Assembly: GCF_002865645.1 (NCBI RefSeq)
Contig: NW_020194557.1
Location: 434,001 to 498,000, forward strand
From: Hyaloscypha bicolor E
Taxonomy: Eukaryota > Ascomycota > Leotiomycetes > Helotiales > Hyaloscyphaceae
Direction of reading: 5' to 3'
Length of the DNA: 64,000 nt
Position 1 is the first letter of the stretch, and the number at the start of each line of letters is the position of its first letter. The position numbers and the translations under genes are program-made. Under the pieces are notes generated by a model, which was not told the DNA's origin, made no database searches, and saw nothing but the letters and a program-made list of their open reading frames with translations. Of this stretch, positions 33,619-45,330 are shown piece by piece.

Positions 33619-35944
33619 GCTGGTGATCGAGATACTAAAGAAGTCCTAGTTTCCAACAACGGAGAAGTGTGTTATCCTTGGGGTCGATTCGATGCCATGG
33701 TCAGATATACCGCAAGCGCGGGTGGCCCACTTTCGTGCGGCCGGACGAGTTGATCATCGTGGACATCTCCCTTAGCTCGTATGTTTTGAACCAAGTATGG
33801 CATGGCACTGCAGCACCGCTGCCCTACTCTGCTTGCAGGCGCCCTTTGAGGTGAGTGGCGTGGCGTGATAAAGAGAAGAGCGGAGGCGAGTATCCTGGTC
33901 GGGTGGCTCCCTGTATAGAAAGTCTTGGCAATGTATATTTGGCGAGGGACCATAACTGGTTGGGATGAGCAGGTGGGCGAAAAAAGGATATCATAGTTGA
34001 TCGGCGATGATGGAATCGTGCGGAAAAGTTTTGTAAACTTGGAAAAGCAACTGCAAGGCCTGACCAATCACTCGTCAGTAATATTCAGCTTGTCTCTAAG
34101 TTCATTTCGAGTGAAAGCTGGCGAACAGAGAAAACGGCCGAGAGGCTCCAAACCTCCTTCATCGAGAAGCAACTGCCTTTTTTTAGATCGGAGCGACTCC
34201 CCGAAGCCGACGAGAGACACGAGGGTCGCCCAGACCACCCAGACAGCTGTCAGGATGCGAGATGGCTGACCAAGGGAAAAAAAACGTTGTGTTGAGTTGC
34301 ACGAAAAGACCCTGCATGAGGAGGTTGTGTGACTGTGGACAGAAAATGCCATGTTCTTGGGGGGCTATGACTTCAGCCTCGACCGCCTGGATAAGACGGA
34401 ACTGTGTTACGGTAATGGTGCAGGTAGAAAAGAATCAATAAAGGTTGAAGGTATGCAAGTAAAAAGCGGCAAGGACATGGAGAAGATGGACGTGTGCATG
34501 AAAACTCTGGTTGAAATGGGAGTGACGCTGATGCAGATGATAGGCGGTGCCGCTCTTTCCCACTCCAGAGATCCTTGCCAGCGACTTTGAAATGTGGCAT
34601 GCCAGGCGAATGAGAGTACTCGAGACAGATGAGAGGAGTAGTCCAGCGAGCGAATGGAGAAAGCCCGCGATGGTGGCATGCAGCGCCAGACCGCAGAACC
34701 GGCCGATTCGTCAACCGAGGGGGGCATCTCGACCATGCCGTCGTCAAAAGCGTCGCCGATAAGTGTGAGAAGAGCCGAAGGGGGAAAGGGACAGAAAACT
34801 GCTAAGCAGGACGAAGGGACTTGAGGCCCTGCCAAGGGCGTGGTTGGAGGTCCGGCAAAGCAGAGTGGAGTGGCTGGCCGAATGCGTAGCAGATCTCTCA
34901 TTGCTCCCCCTGAGTCAGGCACCATTGAGGAGAGTGATGCGTGTGGCTGGCACTTGGGCACTTGCTCACACGCCCGAGTCAGGCCCATCCCCCACCACGA
35001 ATGACGCTCTATCCGTGCTACCCAAGTCGCAAATTCGACCGTGGGTTACTAGTACCGTCGCTTGAATCATGGGGAAGACGAGGGAAGGCGAAGGGGCAGC
35101 TCGCACGTGGTCTCTGGCCTAGAGGAGGCTGAATCTTGGAAGACATCGCCCACCCCGACGCCCGATGCCGATCAGGGGCCGGTTGCCAAATTTAACTGCG
35201 GGAAGGAACACGAAGAAAGCAAGCTCAAAGCCTCTGCCCAGTGCCCAAAGAGGAGACAGTGGTTGGCAGTTGACTTGTGCTGTTCCCAGGGCAGCCCTTG
35301 CCACCTTGCATCAGATAAGGTCACCGCAGGACCCCGCTACTGTACCAGTATGTATGAATTGACAGAACATCATCAAGGCTTGCAAACAGCTGGGAGAACG
35401 TCCGGTCAGACCACAATTAACTTTGCTTTTCTCCGAAGACCAATGCTGGCCGCCAGCCTCCGCCCACTGTTCCACACTGTGGAACCCTCTCGGGATGGAC
35501 ATCAGGAGAGGAGCTGAAGCGTGCCCATTGAAGCCTTGCGGTCCTAGGCCTTGGCCTGGAGGGATCCCGCGCCGATGCAGTTGCCAGCGGCGGGCTGGGC
35601 ATTGCTTGGTGGGGTGAGTGAGTGGTGGTGCCATCAGGCGAGAACAGCAAACATCGACAATTCGCAACAAACTGCAAAGTTTTCTTGCGCCAACCGCCAC
35701 AAAACCTGTGTGCTCTCCCAGAAATGCGCCGCAGCAGACGACCAGTGCATTGACCGATTCTCCGCTGAGAGGATACAGGCAGGGCAGACACTTGCTGCAA
35801 GCCCTGGCAACGTTGGTCGAAACCGAAGGGCAGAGCAGATCCTGTTATGAATACTTCGCAGGTTGTTACCCACTTGAGCAACACCCAGAGTCGTACGAGC
35901 TCACGGCCCCGACTTCGCGACGAGACCGTCCATGAGCAAGCGCG
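33619..35944. other. Long intergenic region upstream of the siderophore gene
   Basis: No supported gene is seen. Open frames such as 34407-34988 minus and 35417-36205 minus are low-complexity or overlap the next gene antisense. The segment from about 34800 to 35944 is probably promoter and 5' untranslated region of the acyltransferase and contains the SreA-like site at 35310-35318. Confidence 0.45.
35310..35318 (+). promoter_or_regulatory. ATCAGATAA, match to the SreA (iron GATA factor) consensus
   Basis: The nine bases equal ATCWGATAA, the extended GATA site bound by SreA-type iron repressors in Aspergillus and related fungi. It lies about 630 bases upstream of the siderophore acyltransferase start. 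One exact match in this position is suggestive, not proof. Confidence 0.45.
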
Positions 35945-37678
35945 ATGGCGCCCACTCCGAACCTCGTGCACCTCCCCAATGGCCAGAACTTGACAGTCTT
36001 GCCAGTCTTCGGCGGCTTCTTCTTCAAATCCAATGAACTCAACCTCCACGGCAGTGTCTTTCCTGCTGGGTGGACAGTCATCCTCCAGTCCGAGGACTAC
36101 TCCGACGACCACGAAGCTGAAAGGGATACAAGAGATACAGAGCCCAGCGGCATGCCAAAGGAGAGGAAGCGGCACATCCATCCCTTCAAGCGCCCTACAC
36201 TGCACAATGATAACCTCTTCATCTCCTCAATCTCGAATCCCTCGAGCCACGACTTCAAGACCCCGACGAGCCCGACTCGGCAGATAGCGATGATGTTGTG
36301 GGCAACTCTGTATTGGTATTTCCATCAGCCTGAGCCTTCACCGTATCTGACGACCGATGCATCGAAGCATACACCAGATGCGGGAAAGCCGCGGGGAGAT
36401 TGGCGGATCAACATCAAAAGAGAGGGTGTGCTTCGAGGACGGAACTTGATACAAAAGCTGGAAAGAATGGGATTGATCACATCCGAAGATTCTTCGGTTG
36501 GCACAAATGTGGAGGAGAACACAGCAGAAGGATGGTCCGAAATGTTTATCTCGAAGAGGACGTTCTGGCAGCTATCTGCGAAGCTATTTTTATTCACTTT
36601 GACTCCAACAAATGGATCATCTTTTCCGGGATCACCTTACGGGAGCAGGCCCAGCTCTCCCGTTCGCGGTGAGCAACATAGGAACCCTTCTCCAAATCAG
36701 CGAGACTCTGGAGATCACAGTGCGGCAGCCCAGGGTACAAATTCAGGGCTTTGGTCACCATCCACTGCTGGCCCGTTTTCGTCTGGCAGTCATTTGCCAA
36801 CATACTTTCCACCGCCGCCTCTACAATATACTATAACATCTGGCATCCGGCACCCGTTGCGCCCGAAACCACCTAGGCAAGGCGAGATTTTCTATACTCG
36901 TTTTGTTCCTAGTGTGGGACAATATCTCTCCTTCCGTTGTGCATCCCTTTCCTCCAAGCCTGTTGCCTATAATGGACCCTCAAGCTCGACTGCATCACTC
37001 AATGCCCCAAAACAGCACCAGCCAGGATCATCATTATCATCTCTACCTACTCATATCTCTGTGGCTGCTATGGCAGACCTCACACCTCCATCGCCGTTAG
37101 CTGAACCCCAACAAGACACTTCCCTGATGTCTGATCTCCAACTCTTGAACAAATGGATGAATATTGACCGAGTTTCTAAATTCTGGGGATGCTCCGGCCC
37201 GCAAAGCACGCAGGAAAGCTTCCTCCAGAATAATTTGACCTCCAAACATTCGTTCCCAGTGATTGGTCTTTGGGACGGGAAGCCATTCGGCTATTTTGAA
37301 ATTTATTGGGTGAAAGAAGATGTCCTTGGCAAGCAATTGGGCAATGGTGCTGGGGATCACGATCGTGGTGCTCATGTGTTGGTCGGAGAAGATGAATTCC
37401 GAGGTAAAAATCGTGTCAAGTGCTGGATCACAGCTCTTGCGCATTGGGCTTTCGTTCAAGATTACAGAACCAATGCAATGGTCCTTGAGCCAAGAGTCGA
37501 TAATGAGAGGTACGCGCACTTCCCACCTACAACGAGAGGGTGAGCTAATTCGTAATGTAGGTTTATTTCGACTCTCAGCGAAGCGGGATTCCTCAAAGAA
37601 GGAGAGATCACGTTCCCTCACAAGCAAAGCGCTTTTGTAAAGTTAAGACGGGAAAACTTTGACGGCCCTGAATTGTGA
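35945..37678 (+). CDS. Siderophore N5-hydroxyornithine acyltransferase, SidF/SidL type
   Basis: There are two exons, 35945-37509 and 37561-37678, with a 51-nt intron, giving 560 residues. The C-terminal 160 residues are the GNAT-like siderophore acetylase domain (IucB/AceI family): VSKFWGCSGPQ, IGLWDGKPFGYFEIYWVKED, DRGAHVLVGE, and, across the splice join, LEPRVDNERFISTLSEAGF. A Ser/Pro-rich linker (about 215-370) separates this from an N-terminal region containing MMLWATLYWYFH, typical of fungal members. SidL acetylates N5-hydroxyornithine for intracellular ferricrocin; SidF adds anhydromevalonyl for fusarinines. The protein ends in PEL with no peroxisomal SKL-like tail, which slightly favours SidL. 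No NRPS or ornithine monooxygenase is in the window, so the pathway partners lie elsewhere. Confidence 0.85.
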
Positions 37679-38096
37679 TCACGTGGGGATCTCCACGACT
37701 TCTTCAATTTGTTGGACAGGCTTAGCATGCTTTCATAAGTTTATGAATTATGATAAGGAGTGTTTCGGTCAGCCGAGCATTGCTCATTCAAAGTTTTATA
37801 AAGATTTACAAATGTATAATAACAGTTCGAACATGCTGCGAGCTGTCTACTTCGCCTCGCTGCAAATTTAGTGGTCAGAGAAAGTTTTCGTTGATAAACG
37901 CAGTGATCATTGTACCGTCAGAGTCTGGAGTAAGTGCCACGTATCCACTTCGTATTATTAATGTATCATTTATCTCCCAACTACTCTTACAATACGCACT
38001 TATTACATCCAACCATTCTCAGGCAAAAGCCCTCAAATTCCCGTCCACACCCTGGCCCCCCGATATCCATCCGTTGCAAACAAGTGTCAAGGCAGC
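37679..38096. other. Intergenic region, no gene seen
   Basis: This holds the 3' end of the acyltransferase gene and AT-leaning spacer; the only long frame (37750-38166 plus) has no family features. Confidence 0.4.
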
Positions 38097-38735
38097 TCAA
38101 CCTGCTCCGGGCTCGACACCATTCCCTTTGGGCTCGGTTCTGGGCGGTAGCGTAGCCTTCAAATAAGCAGCCCCTCCAACTCCCCCCTTTCCCAACTTCG
38201 CTGCAGGAGAGACTGGCAACTCCATCTCCACCCTCTCATATGGCCCCTTTCGTACAACTGCCTCTGTCCCCCCAGTCCATGGCGGAGGTTGCCGTGCTCG
38301 AACTGAAGCTCTCCTCTTCCGGCGGTGAAGGCAGAAGAATGCCCTAGAGGCGAGGAGGGCGAGGGAGAGGATGCCGGCGTCCAAGCTGAAGCCGAGTTTC
38401 AGCGGGGATGTGGGCGTTTTGGTGTCCTGGGAAGAGGTGAGGCATATGGTTGGGGATGTGAATGTTGTTGGGGCTGAGGGGGTGGAAGGAAGGAGACCAG
38501 AGGGAGTCTTGACTAGGGGCTGGGAGAATGGGGATGGTGCCGCTGAAGAGGGCGCCGGTTTGGGGCTTAACCCCGATTCTGCTTTTGGGGCTGCAGATCG
38601 AGCAGAAGTTGTTGAGGTCGGATCTGGAGAGGATGGTGGCGGATAAGATGCCGTTGAGGATGCCGGGGCAGAGGGTGGCGAACTGGTATCTGGTGGGAAG
38701 AACGGGGTGACGGTGGTGAACGCAATAGCAATCAC
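38097..38735 (-). CDS. Possible Ser/Pro/Thr-rich single-pass membrane protein, 5' end unresolved
   Basis: A minus frame of about 210 codons has a Ser/Pro/Thr-rich, probably extracellular stretch, then a hydrophobic helix (AGILSLALLASRAFFCL) followed at once by basic residues HRRKRR. A cytoplasmic-type tail with YERVEMELPV follows. No ATG starts this frame; the apparent start is GTG. The overlapping frame upstream carries a Cys-containing segment (LCPGILNGILSATIL, NFCSICSP) that could be an earlier exon joined by an ACCAG splice acceptor. The general plan matches the gene at 3924-4738 and the broken gene at 39140-40232. Confidence is low because of the composition bias. Confidence 0.4.
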   Translation of the reverse strand: MIAIAFTTVTPFFPPDTSSPPSAPASSTASYPPPSSPDPTSTTSARSAAPKAESGLSPKPAPSSAAPSPFSQPLVKTPSGLLPSTPSAPTTFTSPTICLTSSQDTKTPTSPLKLGFSLDAGILSLALLASRAFFCLHRRKRRASVRARQPPPWTGGTEAVVRKGPYERVEMELPVSPAAKLGKGGVGGAAYLKATLPPRTEPKGNGVEPGAG

Positions 38736-39139
38736 ATGGAAAGCAGCATTCAGGCTCGACTTGGAACGAATGCAGCCTCCCGCATGGCAACGGTTGGGTT
38801 GTTTGGTGACACCGCAGGCTGCGAACTACAGGAAGCCATGCGCTACCTCGCCTATATCAACGCATGTATCGTATGTATTCCAACTTCGAGAATCAATTGG
38901 GTCCAGAACTAGATTCATGAAGTCAGCAAAGAATGCCCGTTGGTGTGCATGCGCAACCGCTGGGGGGTCCGAGTCGATCATCCCATAATGTGCTTCCTGG
39001 ACTCGGCCAATTCGCTGCTTAAGAGGTGAGTATATCCTTTTCTCTCATATCCCTTCTTTCGCTATCCACTTTCTCAAACCTGCCATCGCGTTCCGATTCT
39101 CGTCCTCCTTCTCTGAGCTAAGTTCTGGCTGGCTTCTAA

Positions 39140-40232
39140 GATGTCAATGCACTGGCAACACTTCTCATCCTCTCCCGCATCACAACAGCAGACCCACAAA
39201 CTTGCTCGCCTTTCCCCCTACTCAAAACACCCAACGGCAACGGACCCCTCACAGAACCCAGTCCTTCCTCGACACCATGCAGGTCTTCAAATGGACAATC
39301 AACAGATCTTCCACCAGCCTCGCCTTGTACGAGAAAGACACCGTCGGCACTCAGCAACTCTTCTGCAGTTAGTTTCTCTCCTCCCACACTGTGCTTTCAA
39401 AATCCTTCCGGGTTTACTAATAGAGTTGGCATTTCTCAGCGGAGTGTGCCCACAGCTCCTTTGCCTGGGATGGCGATCCCACAGGAACTGTGGGCAGCGA
39501 GTTTTTACCTTCTGCTCTTTGATCCTAGGCCGACAGGGGGCCAACCACTTAGCTCAGTCGAGAGATTTTAATATCAGCGATGCGTCTACGGACACAACGA
39601 CGACAGCGGTCATTGCTGGCGCGGCGATTACGGACGGGGGCTTGGGTTCTGTGCTCTTGAGTATTCTGTCTGCGGAGGCTTCTGCCTTCTCGCCTACCCA
39701 GGTATCTTCAACGGCGCCGCCATCCGTCGAGAGAATACCAGGCCCGCCGACTTCTACCCCATCTACAGCTTCAAATCCAGTTTCTTCTACATCATCAACG
39801 TCGACAGGCACTCCTTCATCGCCTCTCTCCTCCCCTGTAGTCTCAGCCTCAACCACAATGACATCAATGAACTTCACCTCCCCGGTATCCACATCTATTG
39901 CCCCTCTCAATTCAGACAAACACAACACAATACCGTAACGCCTAAATTTGCACTCAAGCTAGCCCTTGGTCTCGGTCTTGGCATGAGCCTTCTCATCTTC
40001 GCCGCTGGAGTACTGTTCTAGCATCAGAGAAAAAAGAAGAAACACCTAGTCCAGGAGGAACCGTCTTTTCGTCAAGGAGCAGAACCGACCGTGGAGGAGA
40101 TCGCTTATGCGAAGGCGGAGATAGAACGCTCTGGAATGGGTCATGTTGGGAAAAGGGGGGGGCGGCTGGGACGGAAAAGGCAGAACTACCGGAGTCCAAG
40201 GTGGCTTGCGACGCAGATTGAACTACCTAACT
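39140..40232 (+). pseudogene. Broken Ser/Thr-rich single-pass membrane protein gene
   Basis: Coding-like pieces lie in different frames. One is MQVFKWTINRSSTSLALYEK from about 39280; another is a Ser/Thr-rich stalk to about 39938. A transmembrane segment (KLALGLGLGMSLLIFAAGVLF) follows in another frame. After it an in-frame TAG at 40019-40021 is followed by a basic tail (HQRKKKKHLVQEE) and an acidic EEIAYAKAEIERSG stretch in the same frame to 40232. No plausible intron joins stalk and helix. This looks like a decayed member of the same kind of gene as its neighbour at 38097-38735. Confidence 0.45.
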
Positions 40233-41444
40233 GAGGGCTCGAGTTGGATTTGGAATCAGGTTGGGAGGATGGGTTAGAGGAGAGGGGAGGGTGTAATGGT
40301 GGATGTAAGGTTTGTAGATGGACATGCTGTGAAATTGCCGCTTACTCAAGTAATCTTACCATCACAGTTGGGGTGAATCTCGGGAATCAGACATTTGTTG
40401 CACATCTGCTCAAAGATCCTCGTACGTTGATCTCCCTCTGGGACGTAGACACGGTCTTCAAGAAAGCGAATCTTGGATTCCTGCCAAATGTGTGTTGCAC
40501 ATCAGCATTATTGTCCAAGTGCACTGGCGTACAACAAGACTTGTCCAGATCAGATATCGTATCTCTCGTGAACGAAGCCTTTTCTCTTTGTTGCAGATTC
40601 TATCCTCGTCTCATGTCCCGATATTTGGCTAGTAAGATTACATTAAGCCATCCCTCACCTCATCTAATGTTTTCGAGATGAAAGGGGGCTAGGCGTGAAT
40701 CGAGGAAACGGACTTCTTGTTGCACACATCGCATTCATGTCCAAAGCAAGTCTACTTCTACACAACACAACAAATAGCACTGCTGACCTAGGGTCTTCCC
40801 CAGCTTGCATCTCTCCCCTCAAAACACAGTTAGTTCGTTTTATCACACACATCGGCCTTCCATCCACTATCACAGCCTCTCTCAGGACTCGAGTTTGTTT
40901 TCTCGCCTCTTCTGTTGGGACAAAGGGGTTGGATTGGAGTGAATAGGAGTTTTTCAGGCTTGGTGCTGGGATGTTCTGAGGTTTCTGGTATGTCGAGGGA
41001 GGAGGCTTCATCTGACGTGGTCGAGAGTGAATTTTCTCCATCTAGCGGCGTTTTGTTGCACATCGTACCTCCGTTGCCTCCGTTGCCTCCGTCCGTTGTC
41101 TCCCTCCGTTGCCTCCCTCCGTTGCCTGCCTCCGTTGCCTCCGGCATTGCATTGCCTCCGGACTAGCCAGGTCTCGTGATGCGGATGTTTCGATGCATAT
41201 CGGACGGAATTTTTCGATTTCAAGGTTCAAGTTCCACAGAAATTCTCACGCAGATCTGATGAGTACTTTTGAGAAAGCTGATCAAACGATCGTATATAGA
41301 TATAATTTAATTCAGGATACAAGTACGACGCAAACTTGTTGCAAACCGGGGTTCGTAATTCATATTTCCCCAACCTTCCACCGCTACCGCTTCGCGTCAA
41401 GCTCCTCCGATGGTCCAGAGAGTCTACCATCCCACCCGACTTGC
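40233..41444. other. Intergenic region with a CCTCCGTTG minisatellite
   Basis: Frames here (40244-40681 plus, 40664-41041 minus) are unassigned and overlap. The main visible structure is the short tandem repeat at 41068-41160. Confidence 0.4.
41068..41160. repeat. CCTCCGTTG minisatellite
   Basis: About nine imperfect head-to-tail copies of the nine-base unit CCTCCGTTG occur, with some CCTCC insertions and one degenerate end (GGCATTGCATTG). It is outside any supported gene. Confidence 0.8.
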
Positions 41445-43334
41445 TCACGCCTTCTCGACATGAACCCCACCACCTAACGCCGTCTTCTCATCACTCTCGA
41501 CCCGATCCCCCTCGCTCTCGGAAGCCCAAGGACTAACATCCGTCCCCGTAAACTTCCTCGCCGCCACACCCCTCTCAAACAGAATATCCAACTCACCGTA
41601 CGTCCTCCCGCGCGGCTCAGGGAGTCTGAAATACGTCCAAAGCCAACACAGCGCACACATCCCCGCCCAAAAGAAGCCCGCCTTGCCCCTCCAGTTCCAC
41701 GCCGTCGGATTCAGCATATACGGCACGATGACGCCGTTCACGATGCCCATCACGTTATACACATTTCGCGCCAGGACGATGGATTTGGTCTTCAGGCGCG
41801 TGGAGGGGATCTCGGCGACGAGGGAGTAGCAGACGGGCCCGACGGTGATGTCGTAGGTGAACGTGTAGACGAGGAGGAGGCTGCCGATGCCCCAGGACGC
41901 GCCTTTGGAGTTCGAGATGGAGATGAGGCCGATGAGGAGCAGGAGCAGCGTGAGCAATGCCAGGCCGTAGGTATACAGCGTCCTCCGGCCTGCGCGCGAC
42001 ATGAGGAACCAGGAGCCGACGGTGCCGATGAATCCAATCGCATACTGCCCTCTTGTCAGCTTCCCATTCCACTTCAGTCCTAGGAAGGGGGACGAACCTG
42101 CGCCATCGACATATCAAATGCATCCACCGTCGGCAGACCCGCCTGCTCATAAAAGTATGTCGAGTACCCCATAAACGCGCTTCCACAGAGATTCTGAATG
42201 GACCATGTGACGCAGACTATTTCCGTCCGTCGCAGATCGATGCCTTTGAAGCAGTCCCAGTACCCGGTGCCAGATTCAAGGGCTTTCTCGAGCTCGTTGG
42301 TCGTTACCATCATGGCGATTGTTTGGTCGACGTTGAAGGTCTCGTCGGCGTTTTTGGCCGAGGTGAGGGAGAGGAGGGCTTTTTTGGCGTCTTCGGTGCG
42401 GCCTTTGCGGACGAGCCACCTGTAGGGACGGTTAGATATGCTGGAGGGAATGGAGGAGGTACGTACCAGGGAGATTCAGGAGCGAAGAGGACACCGATGA
42501 TGATTGGTACGGGCCAGATCCATTGAATTGCCTGGACATCAAGTGTGTTAGTGCGCTTCGCCTCTTCCGAGCTTTGGACGTGGTCTTTGGCTGGAGCGGA
42601 CGAAAAGAAGAGCGTGGAACACCTACAAATGGGATTCGATAGCTCCACTGATCGGATCTCGTCACCAGAGCTCTGAGAACCCCAGAACCAACCAACTGTC
42701 CCATGACCCAACAAAGGTTGACGTAGGTTGTAAGGTACGCTCGAAGCTGTGTTGGACACACTTCAGACGCATAAGCTGTCGTCAAGGTCTGGAACACTCC
42801 CCACGGAATGCCGCACAGGATCTCTCCAATTTGGAGGTCAATGAGGTTCTTGGCGAAGAAAGGGATGAAAATGAAGCATATAACGGCGACCAAAGATACT
42901 ATCATCGTCTTTCTATATCCGTACCTCTCGCTCACAATACCGTTGATGAAGAGACCGAGGATTTCCCCGACATTTGCACCATTGGAAAGACCTGCTTGCC
43001 ACGGAGCCGGGATTTGATATGGATTCTTGGGGTCACCTGTTGGGCTACCGTACCGTGCATTGAAGGATGGGAAGGCATAGAAATTGGCCAGAAGGACAAC
43101 GTCGTACCCTTCCATGACGATAGCCGTAGAGAGGATCATACTGAACATCACAGCTTTGGGGTATGTCTTGAACGCTTGTCCGATGGACATGCTCTTTTCG
43201 TTATCGGTGGCATCCTTGGCCTCATTCATGAGGTTTGGCATTTCGGGGTTGATCACAGACATCTTGCGGAACACAGTCTCCGTGGGCTTCAGTGCGTTGA
43301 CCCCAGCATCGGAGTCACGGTGAGCGGTCGCCAT
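41445..43334 (-). CDS. MFS sugar transporter, maltose/alpha-glucoside permease type
   Basis: There are four exons: 42627-43334, 42467-42531, 42098-42419 and 41445-42044, giving 564 residues. Every join restores family sequence (SYRIPFAIQWIWP, SPWWLVRKGR, SMAQYAIGFIG). The protein has 12 predicted membrane helices with hallmark motifs: EGYDVVLLANFYAFPSF in helix 1, ERYGYRKTM in the 2-3 loop, FNVDQTI and DCFKGIDLRRTEI in the central loop, and LPEPRGRTYGELD after helix 12. This is the fungal MAL-type proton symporter clade of the plasma membrane, which takes up maltose or related alpha-glucosides. Exact substrate cannot be read from sequence. It faces away from the Zn2Cys6 regulator at 45840, a common arrangement of sugar permease and regulator. 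Confidence 0.93.
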
Positions 43335-44776
43335 GGTGAATGCTGTGTACCAGAGGTACTCGAGGCAGGGGGGTTTCCAGAAGATTGATGTCTGAGGGGG
43401 GCGAGTGCGGAACTCGAAAGATGTCCTCGCTGGAGGATGAGAGCAGTACGGAAATCGAAAATAGGAAGGAAACGCCCCTTATCTACAAAATCGCCTAAAC
43501 TCTCGGTGATACTTGCACAGCATTCGAGCGAAATCTTGCATGACATGAAGCGGACAGCTTGAAGATCATGAGGTCCATTGTGGAGACCTCAAAAACAAGC
43601 AACGGCTCCCAAGTAGTTCCCGCAGCCGCCCTCGAAACTGGGGAACGCCCTCCTACCGGCCAGGTCGACGAGCTACCCCGCCATGATCTGCCCCTCTGCA
43701 TCCAAACTATCGGTCCGCATTCAAGGCGGCTGGGAGTTGGGGCCCTCAAGACTCTGGGGTTGACAGGAAGAAGGGGTCCCAGCGAACATGGTTGTTGAAT
43801 CGCACGGGAACAGCTACGTCGGTGTGGGTGGCCGAGGTGCGACATGGCCAACCGAAGCTGGGACGGGGCGCCTCCGGCATGAGAGTGATGGAGTTGCGCT
43901 CTCGCAGTTATATTCGGAGGGCTTGCCCGGCGAAACTCATCCAGTTGAAGAGCAATTGTCGACTCGTTCGTGAAGGAACACTACGATGGCTCGGGAATCA
44001 GAGGTCCAAGACTCCAACGAGGTGGTAAGCGCGAGAAATGGCAGCTATCGTTGTGTAACAGCGTCGCTCTGCAGCGGGACGGGGATGCCGCAATGTGGCA
44101 ATGGCCAATGACGCTTCACGTAAGCCGTCCAACGCTCTTCAAAGCATAATAAGACCTCGCCAAGCCAAATACAGTAAGTACTATGCGTACTGCTGATCTT
44201 GAATTGAATTGAGAGAAGCGAGGCATATGCCGCGTCTGCAGCTACTGTGTACTAATGCAATGTCTGCGTAGAGATGTCCAAGGAAATAACCCACCTTCAG
44301 CCCTGTACCTGGCTCAGCTAGCTTTTGCTGGGAGCTCAACTGGCTCTTATACCTGCCTGATCGAGGAACATCGTTACGCCGTCTGATACCTGATACCATC
44401 ACGTGGACGAGTTCCAGGACTAACGGGGGAACAACCTCGAGCTCGACCAGTCGAGATGCTTTCTCAGGGGATTTACTGCCGATTGTGTCCTGCCCTACCC
44501 CGGCGTCTGTCGGGTCGGGGTCGGGTTGTCCGCCATGGAAAATGTGCTACCTACGCCAACGGTGCCACAGCATCGAATGAAGGCGGGCTTTGCTACGTGG
44601 AAGGGCCAGGGTTAGAGAGGAGATACGCGAAGCGGAGAAGCCAATTGGTAGGTTGCGTGACAGGAAAGGGTGGTGTTGAAGAGGGAGAGGAGATAGATGC
44701 CTGGTCAGGCTGCCCAGCCTGCTTGGGCTGCTCAGGCTAGGTCAGGGTAGCTCCGGCTGGTCTGCGTGTCTGCGTA

Positions 44777-44810
44777 TCTGCACTCTGCACTCTGCACTCT
44801 GCACTCTGCA
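44777..44810. repeat. Seven-base tandem repeat CACTCTG
   Basis: Four perfect consecutive copies of CACTCTG occur in the intergenic region. Confidence 0.85.
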
Positions 44811-45018
44811 TGTTGGAGACACGAGGCGAGCACAGCAGCTGGGAGGCCTTGGCGGCGTGCACCAGGGACTTTCTTGCAGCCAGGAGTCAGGCGATTGAAG
44901 CCTTACTGGGCTACTGGACCTCGAAGCCTGAAGCAGGCCTAGCGCACGTAGTAGCGTGCTTCATCCCCGCCTTTCATTTCTGACACCGGCACCAACACCC
45001 CCGCAGCCTCGCCACCGC

Positions 45019-45330
45019 TAGGGATGCTAAAATTATATAATTTAGGACTTGAATACGTAATATTGTAATATAATCCCTCCGACTTGATTATGGTAATATT
45101 ATCTGGAGACATCATGTGACCTTAGCCAATTAGAAGCTTCCAATTGACTAGCGCGGTTCCGTGTTCAACCAAACGCATTAATTTACTCCCTTCCACGTGA
45201 CAAATTATGCACGATTTATACGCTCTTTTATACAGTGCTTTATGCAATACGTATTTGACGACTTGATTATTATAATTACGCCGGACTTGATTATTATATA
45301 ATCGTAATAATTACAAAACGTGCATCTCTA
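45019..45330. mobile_element. Small non-autonomous hAT-like element (MITE candidate)
   Basis: A 312-bp AT-rich segment is bounded by the inverted ends TAGGGATGC (45019-45027) and GCATCTCTA (45322-45330), which pair with one mismatch. Internally it repeats GACTTGATTAT three times. The adjoining 8-mers GCCACCGC and GCCAATCG match only in part, so the target duplication is not proven. End sequence and size fit a hAT-derived MITE, with no relation to the 22559 element beyond TAGGG. Confidence 0.5.

Noticed and set aside
34407..34988. 193-codon minus frame
   Set aside because: Composition is biased, there is no domain, and it lies in the promoter region of the siderophore gene.
35417..36205. 262-codon minus frame
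   Set aside because: It overlaps the start of the acyltransferase in antisense and resembles no protein.
35945..37678. A complete siderophore biosynthesis cluster
   Set aside because: No NRPS, ornithine monooxygenase or siderophore transporter is found in the window.
40244..40681. 145-codon plus frame with several cysteines
   Set aside because: No family resemblance, no signal peptide, and it follows a pseudogene; left unassigned.
41068..41160. CRISPR-like array
   Set aside because: The units are nine bases with no spacers; it is a minisatellite, and the host is a fungus.
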